Source: Apteryx mantelli (taxonomy: Eukaryota > Chordata > Aves > Apterygiformes > Apterygidae). From it: DNA of 64,000 nucleotides. The notes beneath the pieces were generated by a model, which did not search any database, had not been told where the DNA came from, and worked only from the letters and a program-made list of their open reading frames with translations. Below, piece by piece: positions 45,681 to 58,115 of this stretch (position 1 is its first letter; each line of letters starts with the position of its first letter). The DNA lies in assembly GCF_036417845.1 (NCBI RefSeq), contig NC_089981.1, positions 65,561,268 to 65,625,267 of the forward strand, written 5' to 3'. Both the position numbers and the translations under genes were made by a program.

Positions 45681-46847
45681 CGGGCTGAACGGTCTTTCCC
45701 TGAGGGCCTTTGTCTTCTTCAGGGCCAGCTCACGGGGTGCAGGATGGTGGAAGGATCTCCATCTGTGCGGGCTGGTCTCTAGGCCACTGCTGGGCTTGGT
45801 GTGGGTCATTAAATGCTACAGCCACCTTGGGGTGTGGCACCGGGCACAAATCTACTACCTGACAGCCCCACTCTGATGAAATCCCCCAACCTCAATCACC
45901 GATGGCTCTCATAGTGCACATCTTTCCCCCTTTGATACTCCCCAAGGCATTGCTGGTCTCTGCAAAATGAGAAGAGATGGACGCAACAGCAATGGCACAA
46001 TCCCAGAAAAGCTGCTTCGGCAAGTTTGATAAAGTACTCTTACTTGAAATTGCAAAAAAAAAGGGGGCGGGGTAAAGCCCAGTACAAAAGCCCCCTTTTC
46101 AGACATCTTGTATATAAAAATGGTTTCCAACAAGTTCATTAACTTAATGGTTCATCCAGCTGAAGGACAAGGTGTCCTAGTAAAAGGCAGAAAATATAGT
46201 GCAAAGGGCTTGCAATAAAATTTCTTAATCTGCTATCTGGTCCTTAGACATCACTGAGTAGGACATGAGAGAAAAGGGATGGAAAGAAATGAAAACTGCT
46301 GTATACTTGAGTTAAAATAAAAGCTTTTGTATTAAATGTCAGGTGTTGTATATGTGCCATAGGCATGTATTCAAATGTTACATAGCATTTTTTAAATGAA
46401 GTTTCCAAAACACCTCAACAGACATAGTCTTTAGCATATAGTTAAAATGTGAAATAAGAAAAAGTACTATCCAGGGAGTTATAATAGGTGGGGACTAGAT
46501 GGAGCTTTACATGGATAAGATGCTACTGGTGCTGAAGTGGCAGTATTTGGTCCCATATAAAGAAATGTAGCTACTAATTAATAACTGCTATTGTTATGTT
46601 AGTATCTAGTGAAATACAGTGAGGAGTCCCACTGTGCTGGCCATGGTTCATCTAGAAGAGACACAGAAGCCTGCTAGAGAAGAAAAGGGTAGAATGTATA
46701 AGAAACACACACATTCCTATTATAAATAAATACATTCCATACAGTAAGAGGCAGGAAGACTACAAGAGAGACAAAAATCCTGCAGACTAAATTCATCTGT
46801 TAGAATTTCTAGGATGGATGAGATTTGGAGGAACATGAGGGCAGTCA
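45681..46847. other. Intergenic DNA upstream of SNW1
   Basis: I see no supported gene. In human a small transcript (C14orf178) starts head-to-head with SNW1. Here the only nearby ATG in good context (45637-45639, ATGGCGTC) opens a frame of eight codons, so no protein is supported. Confidence 0.5.
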
Positions 46848-47340
46848 GAATCACAGAATCACAGAATCGCTGAGGTTGGAAGGGACCTCTGGAGATCATC
46901 TAGTCCAACCCCCCTGCTCAAGCAGGGTCACCTAGAGCACATTGCACAGGATCGCATCCAGGCACGTTTTGAATATCTCCAGAGAAGGAGACTCCACAAC
47001 CTCTCTGGGCAACCTGTTCCAGTGCTCTGTCACCCTCACAGTGAAAAAGTTTTTCCTTATATTCAGATGGAACTTCCTGTGTTTCAGTTTGTGCCCGTTG
47101 CCTCGCGTCCTGTCACTGGGCACCACTGAAAAGAGTCTGGCCCCATCGTCTTGACACCCTCCCTTAAGATATTTGTACACATTGATAAGATCCCCTCTCA
47201 GCCTTCTCTTCTCCAAGCTAAACAGGCCAAGCTCTCTCAGCCTTTCCTCATAAGAGAGATGCTCCAATCCCCTAATCATCTTAGTAGCCCTTCGCTGGAC
47301 TTGCTCCAGTAGTGCCACATCCCTCTTGTACTGGGGAGCG
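46848..47340 (-). mobile_element. Young CR1 LINE, 5'-truncated 3' end
   Basis: About 490 bp in minus orientation. The 3' tail shows as AGAATCACAGAATCACAGAATC at 46850, followed by GGTTGGAAGGGACCTCTGGA and the rest of the avian CR1 end. The minus frame 46932-47318 is open for 128 codons and encodes the end of ORF2: [48 protein letters not shown] and [17 protein letters not shown]. It is cut off at its 5' end near GTACTGGGGAGC, so it cannot move by itself. The uninterrupted frame points to recent insertion. Confidence 0.93.
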
Positions 47341-48829
47341 TAGTCCTTCTATGCCAAAACTCTCATCGACTTCAGTGAGAATCTGACTTTGGGTTTGCAT
47401 TGCGGTGACAGCAGCTGTGTCACCAGCTCTATGAATGACAGATATTTTCCCTTCTCTTGGAGAAAACTGTCCTCTTCTGAGCACATCAGACAAAGCTAAA
47501 GATACAAGATTTTGACATATATTGTTTATCAGTAATTGTCCTAAGCAAAGCTCATCTGTCATCTCTCATACCCATTTCCTTCAGTTGTTTAGCAACTGAA
47601 TTGCTGTTGTCACATCTGGCAGTATTGCCCCCTGATTAAAGAGCATTCTGTCACCATATGAAGTTTGCATTATCTCTATCTCCAACTGTGATACTAGCCT
47701 TAACTGAAAAAATGTCTTTTCTCTGTCTGACTTCTATGTTTCTCCTTCTTCCTTTGCTGTGATGTATTATTTAATGCTCTATGGTAAATAAGCAACTTAG
47801 TGAACTATTTTGCAGCACAGTTTGTATGACAGCCGCTAAACAAAATTGTTGTTCAGAAGGTAAAATTGTACCTGAGCAATCTGGTTCAGTGCCAACACTT
47901 GAGAGATGCTCCGTTGGTTTCCTCACGCTCACTGCTTGTTCTTATAATTGTTTTTTTTCTCTTCACAGACAATAAGCTGTTTGTGTTTGCAGGTGTTTAT
48001 AGCTATCTGGCTATAAGCAACAACAGTTCTTTTGAATAATTTTTGCGGTTTAATTTTGCGGTTTAATTTTGATGTGTGAGTTGGCTAATTTAGAGTTTGT
48101 GAATATGTAAGGCTCTTAATGCTGGGTAGAGTGGACCATATGGTATGAAGGGGCTCTACAAGCTTATTCAAAACCATATGGCTTTGTAAGTGTATCTCAG
48201 TCTTTATTTTAGGCACCTGCTGCTAATCTAGCTGTGGATAACTACTTGTCCCTGTCCTGTAGTGTGTACTGCATATCAAACCTCAAAAATGCTTAGATTT
48301 AACTTGTCAAAAATGTTTACTGGGATAAACAAAAATAAATTCTTGAGAAGTTTAGAACTCAAAAAATTTGGGAAGTTTGGAAAAATCAGCATATTTTCTT
48401 TCAACATTTTCAGAATGAAACATTTAAACCCTGGTTTAAAACAATGTTTGTTGGCCAAATTTAGCCTACTGCTTTTTTAAAGTGGGAAAATTCTTAAAAC
48501 CAGAATGTTTAATTTCTTGTCTAATAACACTTCTTTTCACTTAGAACAGGACTTTTTTTCTTCCTTTTTTTTTTTTTTAAGTGGGATAATAATTTAGTTT
48601 ATGTATTGGGTTAGCCACAAGACCAAAAAAAAATTATTCACACAGTTGCCCTTGAACCCGACCTGTTACACCTTCCATTACTTCTGTCTTCTGCTTCTCA
48701 TGACATTTTTTAGCACTGTGCAACACATGAAGGTGTATGCTACATGGGTGGAAAACTGGCTGGCATTTCGAAAAGCAAAGGATCATCAGTGGGGGTTCAA
48801 CACTCAATAAAGGTATTTCTGAGGATGGG
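47341..48829. other. Intergenic DNA
   Basis: No gene seen. A short direct repeat GCGGTTTAATTTT occurs twice at about 48045-48070. A frame overlapping the CR1 junction (47281-47562) is not a protein of known type. Confidence 0.45.
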
Positions 48830-49830
48830 ATACTAGTCAACATGATACTAGTCAACATTTTCATCAGTGATCTGGCAATGAATACAAAATCACTTCATAA
48901 AATCTGCAATTCTCTCAAAGAATGGCAAAATGTTCAGTAATGCTGAAAGGAGAGTCATACTAGATTACTTGGTAAATGAGATCCATTCAAATGAAATGTG
49001 TTTTAATATTGCATAGTGCAGACTTCTATATCTGGAAGTAAGAAATGAGGGGTTAAATACAGACTGTACTATCCTGGAAAACAGAGTTTCTGAAAAGGAT
49101 CTAGGGTGGTCATGTCAGAGAAGCAGCTCAACATAAATTTGTTGTGCTATGAAGTAACGAAAAATCCAGTGTGCGCCATGGATGTATAAGTAGTGAATAA
49201 TAGTAGTGGATGTATAAGTGAATAATAGTGAATTCTAGGGGGACTCTATATCGTCCTGGTGTTCATGTTTTTAAAATAGTGCTTGAAAATTGAAGAGGCT
49301 TGGAAAACTACAAAGGTAACTTTAAGGCTAGCATAAATTGGAAGTGTAGGGGAAATAAAATAAGTAAACTTGCTTTGTGGTTAACTTTTAAGAGGTAAAT
49401 GCTATACTGCCAAATTAAGAGAGGATGAACTCCATCTATCTGTGCTTGTTGTCAATTACATTAAAAAGAGAAATGATTCTGAATAAGCAAATTAAAACTT
49501 TTAGTATGTTTTGCTTATTACAAAAAGATTGAGAAGAGATTTGATCATCATGTATATATACCTTTACAAGTTAAAAATACAAGATCTGAAAGTACTCTAA
49601 TCTGATAAAGGCATAACAAGAACCAGTGACTGAAAGTTGGAATCAGAGAAATTCGAATGAGAAATTAGGCAGAAATATTTAACAATGAGAATGATTAATC
49701 TTTGGAATACCATGGGAAGTGCTCACTTTTACATCCCATGTTATCTTCTAGTCAAAGCTGAAAGTCTTTAGGGACATGTTCTACATTACAAGGTCTGCTT
49801 TAGGCAAGCCTGAACTCTCAGGGCCAATAT
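48830..49830 (+). mobile_element. Ancient CR1/L3-type LINE relic
   Basis: Plus orientation. ACATTTTCATCAGTGATCTG at 48856 encodes a worn NIFISDL, followed by a worn lGV-type region (GATCTAGGGTGGTCATG at 49100). The 3' part has GAAAGTTGGAATCAGAGAAA, TTAGGCAGAAATATTTAACA, ATGAGAATGATTAATC and TTTGGAATACC at 49634-49710, the order of the old amniote CR1 type shared with turtles and crocodilians. It is full of stops and small indels. The edges are approximate. Confidence 0.65.
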
Positions 49831-52518
49831 AGAAATAGTCAGTTGAAACTTCACATTTCAGGAGCATCTTCATGTATCTTCTAGTTCAGGAGTTTTTCTG
49901 AACCAGACCTGGTAATTGTTCAAAGATGCCAGCTCTGGCAGGGATCTCATAAGAAGAAACATTTATGCAAGGAATGGTTCTGAAATCCTTAGATCTGTTT
50001 TCCCCAACTATAAACCAGTCTCTAAGAAAGAAGAATGAGTTCCTTTTTGTTTTTACCATGATCCTTTTTGCTTAACATTACTGGACAGCAAGCTAACAGG
50101 TCTCCACATACATCACTTTTCAGAAGTACACCAAAATGGTCCTCTGTATGGTGAGTGAGGAGCTGAGGCTCTGAGGGATATTTAATCCTTGGCATGGCTG
50201 CCAGCAGGGAAATTTTTAATTTGATGCAAATACCACAACTGATTTTGAAAACACTTATTTTAATGTGTATTTCTGATGCATTCCAGGAGTCTTTTGGGGT
50301 AGATTTAGGCTGTTAAATCCTCTGCACCTTTTTCCTCTACTTCAGCACTTTTCACATTTGCAAATGCAGAATTAAATGTTTCATGAAATATCTTATAACA
50401 AATGAAGATGACAATACAATGTAATGAAATAAGCTATTGTTAATATAAGATATCTGTATGCCTAACAGTCACTGCACATTGTGGTATAAAAACGATCAAA
50501 ATAAATGATACTCCTCAACTTGGGGGATAAATTATGCCACAGGTAAGATGCTAAACAGTGAGAAAGAAGAGATTTATCTAGATGGAAAGTTTCAGCCACA
50601 TCAGCAACCCCTGCACTTCACATTCCCTTAGGGGTTACAGGTGGCATTCAAAAGGAAAAAATATAGCTGGGGAAAAAAGATCAGAAGGTCTATTAGTGCT
50701 TCTGCAAAAATATTTAAATTCTTCAAGACATGACTGTATTATCTGGTATGACTGGTTTAATTTGTATTATTTGTTATGCTTTGTGGAAGAGTAACTTCTC
50801 TCAGAAAGGCAAAAATCATCTCATGTACTTCTGTAGTATCTTTTAAACTCCATGGTGTTTTGTAAAGCTAATTTCAGAAGCATTCCACTCCCAGCTGATA
50901 CACATCCTCTTTTAAAGTAGGACATGGTGGCCTATTTTAAATTCCCCAAACCTACAAGAGGAAGTGGATATCCCTTCAGCCACCATCAGCTTTAGAAAAC
51001 CAAGTGAAGGGACTATAGCGTAGAGCAAAGACCTTGATTCTCACAGGAAGTAACAAAAAAAAGGTGAAGGTTTTGATTTGGCAGCTCATCTAAACCACAG
51101 CTTTACATGCAGCACATCACTTTTTGGCATCACGTTCAGACATTGTTCATTACTGACTTGTAGGGACTGAGTGACCTAGAGCAATGGGCATGTTTCTTTT
51201 GAGAGATGTCTTAGCCAAATACTGGCTTTGTACAATATGATCTGCAAGAAGGTCCTGTTCTAAAATTGGATGGCTCCCAGAGTCAGCTCTGAACCTTTCA
51301 TTGCTGATATAAAGCAAACCCTGTCAATCTCCATTTAAAGTTGGACCAAAAATGTGGCGAGTTTGGCCTAGCAAGAGACCTGTGGGGGTATGTTAAACTA
51401 TCTTGTGAAATTAGCTCTAGGTAAGTCATTTTGTTTCCTGCTTCCCATATTGATTTGCACATCTACCAACGCTAATACAGTTGTATTTGTAATATTTCTT
51501 CTGAACTAACCAGAAAGAACCAGAAAATACTTCAGAAATACAGATTTCTAGTATCAGAGATTTCACTGGCCAGAACTGCAGCTTGTATAAATTGTCATAG
51601 CTCCCCTGACTTTCCTAGGGCTATGCTCGTTTGGAGCTGCAGAGGATCTGCCTCAGTATTTGTAGTGGTGACCGTTCACATAGTGGTAGGACAGATTGGA
51701 AAAGTGAAGAGGGGCCTGCTGGGATGTGCTGTTCTTCCCACTGCACTAGTAGCAATTTCTCCCCCTATCTTTTCATGTCTTTTTGTTAAGCTAGTCCTCT
51801 GGGTCCACAAAAATCACCAGATCACCTGCTTTCTGAGACTCTTTTGATCTCTCTCCCTGTGCCTCCTCCTCTCCCCTCTACTGTACTCGAGGAATGCCAG
51901 GTATCAGTGACACTTTTGAGACATCTTTCTATGTTTTTCATCAGAAGGAATCTAAAAGAGAGGGTTGATTCCTTGTAGGGAAAGCTGGTGTCCTCTGTTC
52001 AGGCAGCCTGACTGTTCTTCCCTCTCCAATGCTGGGAACGTCAAGGCCACAATCTGTGGGTTTGTTTCAGCATTTCATATTATTCACACCTGGGATACAA
52101 ATGTCTTAAAAATCAAAAGGAAATGCTTTTCCTCTGTCACAGCAATTTGGGGTAATCTGAGATTTAATTTATTCACCAGTTGAAAGAGAAATGGAAATCA
52201 AGCCAGCATCTTTCATTTGAGTCAGGCTCTTTCTTGTGTACCCCTGCGCAGGCTCACACAAAAGAGCTCTGATCACTCTAACGAGGTGCCGCTTCTAATT
52301 ATAGAAGGGCTCAGCGTTGGTTACATAATTGCCCAGTGCACTTGGCACAAGGCATTGTTATACTACAAAAGCCTCTTCTTTTTTGTCTCCCCAGCAGACC
52401 CAGCTTCAGCCTGTTTAACTGAGAGCTGCAAGGGACACAATTCATCTGAAGCAATGTCACCTAGCTCTTCCAGGAGAGGCCAGCAAAACCCAGATGCTGA
52501 CCTGCTGCCTTTGCCAAC
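49831..52518. other. Intergenic DNA
   Basis: I recognise no coding exon, RNA gene or clear repeat. Frames of 60-80 codons at 50582, 51623 and 51965 have no family resemblance and no promoter context. Confidence 0.45.
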
Positions 52519-52846
52519 ACAGAATCACACAGAATGGTTGAGGTTGGAAGGGACCTCTGGAGATCATCTAGTCCAACCCCCCTGCTCAAGCAGGGTCACC
52601 TAGAGCACATTGCACAGGATCGCGTCCAGGCGTGTTTTGAATATCTCCAGAGAAGGAGACTCCACCACCTCTCTGGGCAACCTGTTCCAGTGCTCTGTCA
52701 CCCTCACAGTGAAAAAGTATTTCCTCATGTTCAGATGGAAGTGTCTGTGTTTCAGTTTGTGCCCATTGCCTCGCGTCCTGTCACTGGGCACCACTGGAAA
52801 GAGTCTGGTCCCATCCTCTTGACACCCTCCCTTAAGATACTTGTGA
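52519..52846 (-). mobile_element. Second young CR1 LINE 3' end
   Basis: About 330 bp in minus orientation, the same subfamily as the copy at 46848. Reading side by side I count about 15 differences over some 300 shared bases. The minus frame 52600-52794 encodes [20 protein letters not shown] and [19 protein letters not shown]. It is 5'-truncated after CCCTTAAGATACTTG. Confidence 0.92.
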
Positions 52847-55439
52847 TCTAGCAGTTAAGGCAAGGGACTGATAACCTGGGCTGCAGTGTTTAGCATCCTG
52901 AGCAGAAACTGTGCGCTGTGATCAGGAAATGGTGGTAGGGCTGGGGTTACAGGCTTTATTTTGGATTTAGCTATGCAGTAGCGTGTTGGGTTCGGATGGA
53001 TCCCCAATGTTACACCCAGCAGCAGCTTCATCCATGGAGGTCACAAACTTGTGTATACAAAAATCTATAGCAAAACTTCCACAGGCTCTAATAGACGTAG
53101 AAGTAGATCTTTTTCCTGTATTTCTAAGCTTATTTTATTCTGTGATGCAGACTAGTTACTTCATGTTCAGCTTGCGTTCGTTTCTCTCTCGTTTTCCTAG
53201 CTGCACCTATAACACACATCTTCCTCATTTTTTGTTCATCCTCTTTTAACATTGTCTTCTAAACTGTAAATCTTCTTTCCGACAAAGAGTCTTCCCTACA
53301 TAATTTATTATGGTCCAAGAACCAAGCTGAGATGCTCCACCATACCCCTGTCAGTTCAGAAGCTTCCATCTGTCCAAGAAGGGGAAGAAATCTATGGAAC
53401 TCTAGCCAATGTGGCCATCATATGGCCTGGTGCAGCAGCTAGCCCTGTGGGCCCTGTTTCCTCAATGTGTTGGCAGGGTATCACGCTTAACTCTGCCCTT
53501 CATAACAGCTAGATGCTTTGTTTCTCTAAGATAATACCACTAAGCCTACATTGTTTAGGCATTCATGTTAGTGCCTGCTGAAGGGGATGGAGCAGGAAAG
53601 TGGGTCAGGCAGGGAAAACAAAGGGAGACTGAGCCAGAAATACAGGAAATAAAAGGGGGATCCAACAAATATTCCCAATATTATTTTGATCTTTAGGAAA
53701 ATATTTAATATACCGTTGTCCTAGGCCCAGGGAAAAGGTGCGCAGGTCACCTTTACAGCAGTTTCCACAGAGGCTGGAATGAAAATAAAAGTTCATCATG
53801 GAAGAGAGGCCAGTCTTTAGGATTTTTCCTTGAACACAGCATCCCAGGTGCTGCTCTTTCTTCTAGAAGCTGCTCCATAATCTGAGTGTTTCTAGATCCT
53901 TTTTTTGTTTTGTTTTGTTTTGTCTCTACCTTTTTGGATGCAACTGTATTCTTGCAAATATGAATGGAAACAGAGTCAATGTGGTGACGCCTTCCTGAAT
54001 CTGTTTCAGTGTTTCCAGAATCCTCTTGGAAACAATAACTCTCAAAGGATTATTAAGATCTGTTTGGTCTCATTCTGTTTTTATTTCTGGAATCCTTTTA
54101 GAGTATTTGTGCTAGGATTAATTGTGGTAGCTCCATCCTCAACTCCATCCTAAATACTTCCTATTTTCCACCATGCATTCCCAGGTATTATTGAATTTTG
54201 GGTTATCTTTATCAGAAAAATATGCCTGGAAAACAACATTAAGTTTCATTCTTGTTGTAATGGGAAGGAAGTTCAGTCAGAAATGCTAAATTTCAGATGG
54301 GTAAATATCAAGCTAGATATTCGTTCCAGGTAATACGAATGCCTTCCAATATTTTTGACAGCTCAGCAACATTTTTCATTCTCTGCTTTGTTCCATCTCT
54401 TCCAAGCAAGGCAGAAACTCCTCTGCTTTTGTTCACTTGTCTTTTATTATCATCTTTATTTCAAGAAGGCTTGGTGAAGAGATTGGTTTTGCATTGAACC
54501 TTGAGTATGGTAAAATTTATCATCATTTTCATTTCTCATAGTAAGGAGCTAAAGGTCAGCTGCAGAGAAGCTTTCCTTGATTCTACAAATATTTCCCTTG
54601 TTGCCAACAGCTCTTTTATTCCTGATGAACATAGTTGTTGCACTGAATCATTACCTTGGCCAGACAGCAGCAATTTCTGAGATATTTATGATCCAAATCT
54701 CTTTGGTCTTTGGAATTAGGCCCTTGAATATAAGCTGATATTAGACAGCCATGTATGTGTATTGTCAAATGATAAAAGCTAAGTATAACTGCCGAGTTTA
54801 CACCGTCAATTTATGCTACTCGAGGATTTGACAACAGGACATTTGGGAGATGATTCTTGCCATGGTGGACAACACTCTTCCCTGTTTAACAGGAGCAGGA
54901 CAATACTGGTCAACTCTGTTGCGTAAGGCGCTGGGGCGTGCGCGCTCCCTTAGCCCTGAACACAGGCATGGGACTGCCAGCCACGTGCTAAGCCTGTGTA
55001 GGTGGCTGTGGTCATACCTAATCCTGCTGTGTTGCCGTAGCCTGGCTTGCAGGTCAAAATGTTTGCAGTGCTCTGGTCAAACCCGCGTCTTTCACAAAAG
55101 AGCTGCTCTGATTTCTATTCAATAAAAAACACCAATGCCCCTCCAACACCTCTCAGCTCTCCCTGAAATGGAGTGCTCTTATATTTATTTTAGTATTTCA
55201 AATCCTGTCCCATGAATTCTGATACTTATTTATTTATATGCCTTCTCCTTGCTGCAGGGATTTCAGTGAGAAAGCATTAAAATCAATTAAAATATCATAA
55301 AGTCTGAGATTTTTTAAGAACACAAAAGATGGCTTTTCTGGGCAAGCATGCTGCGTGTGAAGCTTCACTGAGAAAGCCGCAGATTTCTGTTCTCTGGTCT
55401 GTAAGGAAGTGTAGTGAGGTGCCCGTACGCCCCGGCAGA
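52847..55439. other. Intergenic DNA upstream of the ADCK1 CpG island
   Basis: No gene is supported. The 75 bp just after the CR1 (52847-52920) have a weak tRNA-SINE look (AGCAGTTAAGGCAAGGGACT) that I could not confirm. Open frames such as 52983-53249 and 53905-54153 lack recognisable content. Confidence 0.4.
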
Positions 55440-55622
55440 CCACCCTCTCCCCTGGCGCTGGGGCGCCAGAGCCCGCGAACCTCAGCCGAGCGGCAGCGTT
55501 AGAGCAGCTCGGGGGCCGCGGGTGCGCAGCACCGGCTTGGCTCCCCCCCCCCCCGCGCTTCCCGTGGACTCGCCCAGGGGCCGGCGCTGCGGTCCCGCCG
55601 CGCCAAGCCCTGGCGGCCGCAG

Positions 55623-55641
55623 ACTACAAGTCCCAGCATGC
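55623..55641 (+). promoter_or_regulatory. ADCK1: ZNF143/THAP11 (SBS) site, ADCK1 promoter
   Basis: ACTACAAGTCCCAGCATGC matches the full-length ZNF143/THAP11 element. It is about 90 bp upstream of the proposed exon 1 donor, so transcription probably starts close by. Confidence 0.7.
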
Positions 55642-55730
55642 CGCGCGGGGCAGGGCCGTACCATGTGCGAGGCGGGGGTGGGAGGCGACTCGGCTTGCGG
55701 GAGAAAAGGTGCCGCGGTGCCGGCGAGGCG
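55642..55730 (+). other. ADCK1: Proposed ADCK1 non-coding exon 1 (5' end undetermined)
   Basis: A strong GTAAGTG donor follows GGCGAGGCG at 55730. The first coding exon begins at 58887 with only 12 nt of leader after its acceptor, so an upstream 5' UTR exon must exist. This is the best-placed donor in the CpG island, and the left end given is arbitrary. An alternative donor is GGG/GTGAGC near 56123. Confidence 0.4.
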
Positions 55731-57959
55731 GTAAGTGCCGGCTCCGAGCGCCGACGGGGCGGGGGGGGACGCGGAGTCGCAGCCTGCGGAGGGGCCGGCG
55801 GGGGGGTCGCTGCCCTCGCCACCCCCGCGCCGGGCTCACGTGGCCGCTTGCAGCCGCGGGCCCCTCGGCGCGGCGCGGCGCGGCCCCGCGCCTGCCCTTG
55901 CCGTGCCCGGCGCCGCCGCCCCGCCCCCTCCCGGCGCCGCCGCTGCCCCAGGGCCGCCGCCGCCGCGGGGGGCGCTCGCCCGCGGCGCCGCGCCGGGAGC
56001 GCGGGGCGGGGCGCGGCTGCCCGGGGCGGAGCGGGGCGCGGCTGCCCGGGGCGGGGCCGCGGCCCCCTTAGCGGCTGGGCGCCTGTCTCGACCGGCCCGG
56101 GGGGCCCGGGAGCGGCCCTCGGGGTGAGCGGGGCCTCGCTGCCCTGCGGGCAGCTGGCTCGCGCGGCCTGGGCCCGGGCCGCAAACCGGCTTTGCTCGGA
56201 CTTCACCGTGGCCCTGGCGGATGGTCTTGGCTCCCTGCCGTGGCCGCGGGTGGACGCTCCTGGCCCCCTGGGTTTGGGGGAGCCGGGACGCAGGCCTGGC
56301 CACGGAGGCAGGTTGCCGTGCCCGTAGCCCGGTGGCGGGCATGCTGGTGGCAAGTCTCAGATCGCCCCGTGGTCCTTGGGAAGGGAGAAAGCAGGTCACC
56401 CGCGCTCTGCTCTGACTCGGCTGAGTGAGAAAAGGAGAGGCGTCCAGCTTGGCTGTAGGGAGGGGACGCGTTACCTTGTGTAAGTCATGAACTAAGTCAG
56501 GTGAAAGTCGAAGAAGCCAGCTCACCCCTGCGAAAGAGGAGCAGGAGGTGATTCATTAACACAACTTTTAACAGTGAAAGGCAGTTACATCAGCAGGTGT
56601 ATTTCACAGCTGACAGGGTCTTTAAGATACCCTTAGGGGTGTCGGAATGGCTCATTTACATGGAAGAGACTCCTTGACACCTTATGGAAAACTTTGAAAT
56701 ACAATCGATTCTGGCAATTCTGTTTCTGTATCTTATATTGGAGGATTTTTAATTCCTCCTTTTTTACTGCTACAACACAGTAAGTGTAAAAGCAGGAACT
56801 TTGTTGCTGTAGAGCTCAGCTGCTCTGGCTGTTTATTTGCTACCGGAAGTTGCTGTCTTCTGTTGGTGACGTACAGCTGGCGGGTATGGCAGTGGCTGTG
56901 ATGTCACGAACTGCAGATTGTAGCTTCAGGTAGGAGGAAGATGCAAGAATAGATGGGCTTGTACCCTGCTCTCAAGCAAATGTTCTTAAATAGTAAAAAA
57001 AAAGCTGAATAGAAAAGTAGAGAGGCATGTATTCTTTATTAAAAAATGCCACTGTTCACACCTCTGATTTTCCAATAAATTGAATTTTACAAAACCTTAC
57101 AAGGAACAGAAATGTTTTAATTAAAAGACTGTTGTGAAAATGTCTTTTGAAGGACAGAGAGGTTATGAGAGATTTCTGTCTAAAACAGTGACAGAGCTCA
57201 GTCCTCTAGGAAGAAGCCCCAAATTTCTTAGAATACAGTGAGGCAGAGGGAGGAGGGCAACCTTTCGGAAGTGCACAGTCATTTGGCTCTGGTCAGGGCA
57301 GCAGGTCTATTTTCTCTGAGTTTGATCTTAGGCTCGGAGGAATCCCAATCAGCTAGAGACCCCTTCCTAGGGGAGAAGGTGCTGGGGTGCTGCAATTTGC
57401 TCTGACTGGAACTGACACAATGCATCTTTGCTTTTCTGTCTCAAAGTTACCTAAAGCTTGTAAGGAAATAATAAAGTTTGGCTAAGGTTCATGTACAGAG
57501 GTCTCTTGTGTTATACTAGCCTGTTTTGCTGATTGTGTTCCTGGGAACTGTTTTTGAAAGGCCTGACCTGTGTCATTGCATTGTGTTTTTTGATTACAAG
57601 GCCTCCAGGAGGAATGACAAGAGCCAGACTGACCTTGCTAAAGGGTCACAGTTAGAAGTAGAAAAGTTTCCAAATCAAATCTAAGAGTAGCAGAATTATG
57701 GGGCTCCATTATCATGGGGTAAAAGCCCTCACTCTGTCAAGGATGCTCCTGAGAGTTTGCAGAGTACATGAACCATTCCTCTTGATTCATAGTGCAAGCA
57801 GACAGGCTGGTCAGTCATGTTTTCTATCTAATGGCTGTCTAAGGGAAAGGAAAGAAAAATATATCTAATTTGTATTTTTTTCAAATTTGAATCCTCTAAA
57901 GTGACATAAAGAATCATAGTATATATCACATGAAATACATGTTTCCACTATCTTCTAGC

Positions 57960-58115
57960 CTGTAAATAATGAATACAGTGCTCAGAAATGCTTGAGTGGG
58001 AAATATGTTCATTCCCCACCCTCATTTTCCAGAGAAGAGGTGAACAAGGAGAGAAGTGACGCACCCCAGGCCTGTGCTGGGTCTGTGATAGAGCCAGGAT
58101 TAAGCCATTGATTCC
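57960..58115 (+). repeat. Ancient MIR-like SINE relic
   Basis: TCATTTTCCAGAGAAGAGG, GAGAGAAGTGACGCACCCC, GTCTGTGATAGAGCCAGG and ATTAAGCCATTGATTCCCA follow the MIR 3' half (fossil of ...AAGTGACTTGCCCAAG...GCAGAGCCAGGATT). It lies in the proposed first intron of ADCK1, about 0.8 kb before the first coding exon. Confidence 0.5.

Larger units (their letters stand above)
55440..56450 (+). promoter_or_regulatory. ADCK1: CpG island, probable ADCK1 promoter
   Basis: A very GC-rich block with dense CpG, about 2.5-3.5 kb upstream of the first ADCK1 coding exon. It contains a perfect 19-bp ZNF143/THAP11 site at 55623-55641 and a strong splice donor GGCG/GTAAGTG at 55730/55731. A C12 run lies at 55543-55554. 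Long open frames here (for example 55499-56353 minus, 55638-56327 plus) exist on several frames at once and reflect GC content. Confidence 0.7.

Noticed and set aside
44871-45809. 312-codon minus-strand open frame over SNW1 exon 1
   Set aside because: It crosses the SNW1 promoter, exon 1 and intron 1 in a frame unrelated to SNW1. The composition is a GC artefact.
46932-47318. Host gene with a 128-codon frame on minus
   Set aside because: The translation is the well-known end of CR1 ORF2, and a near-copy lies at 52.6 kb, so it is a LINE fragment.
52847-52920. tRNA-SINE-like stretch beside the second young CR1
   Set aside because: The resemblance rests on one short phrase, with no B box or A-rich tail that I can defend.
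55499-56353. 284-codon minus-strand open frame, and overlapping long plus-strand frames
   Set aside because: These lie in a CpG island where stop codons are rare, and several frames on both strands are open at once. Their translations are Pro/Arg/Ala/Gly-rich with no domain.
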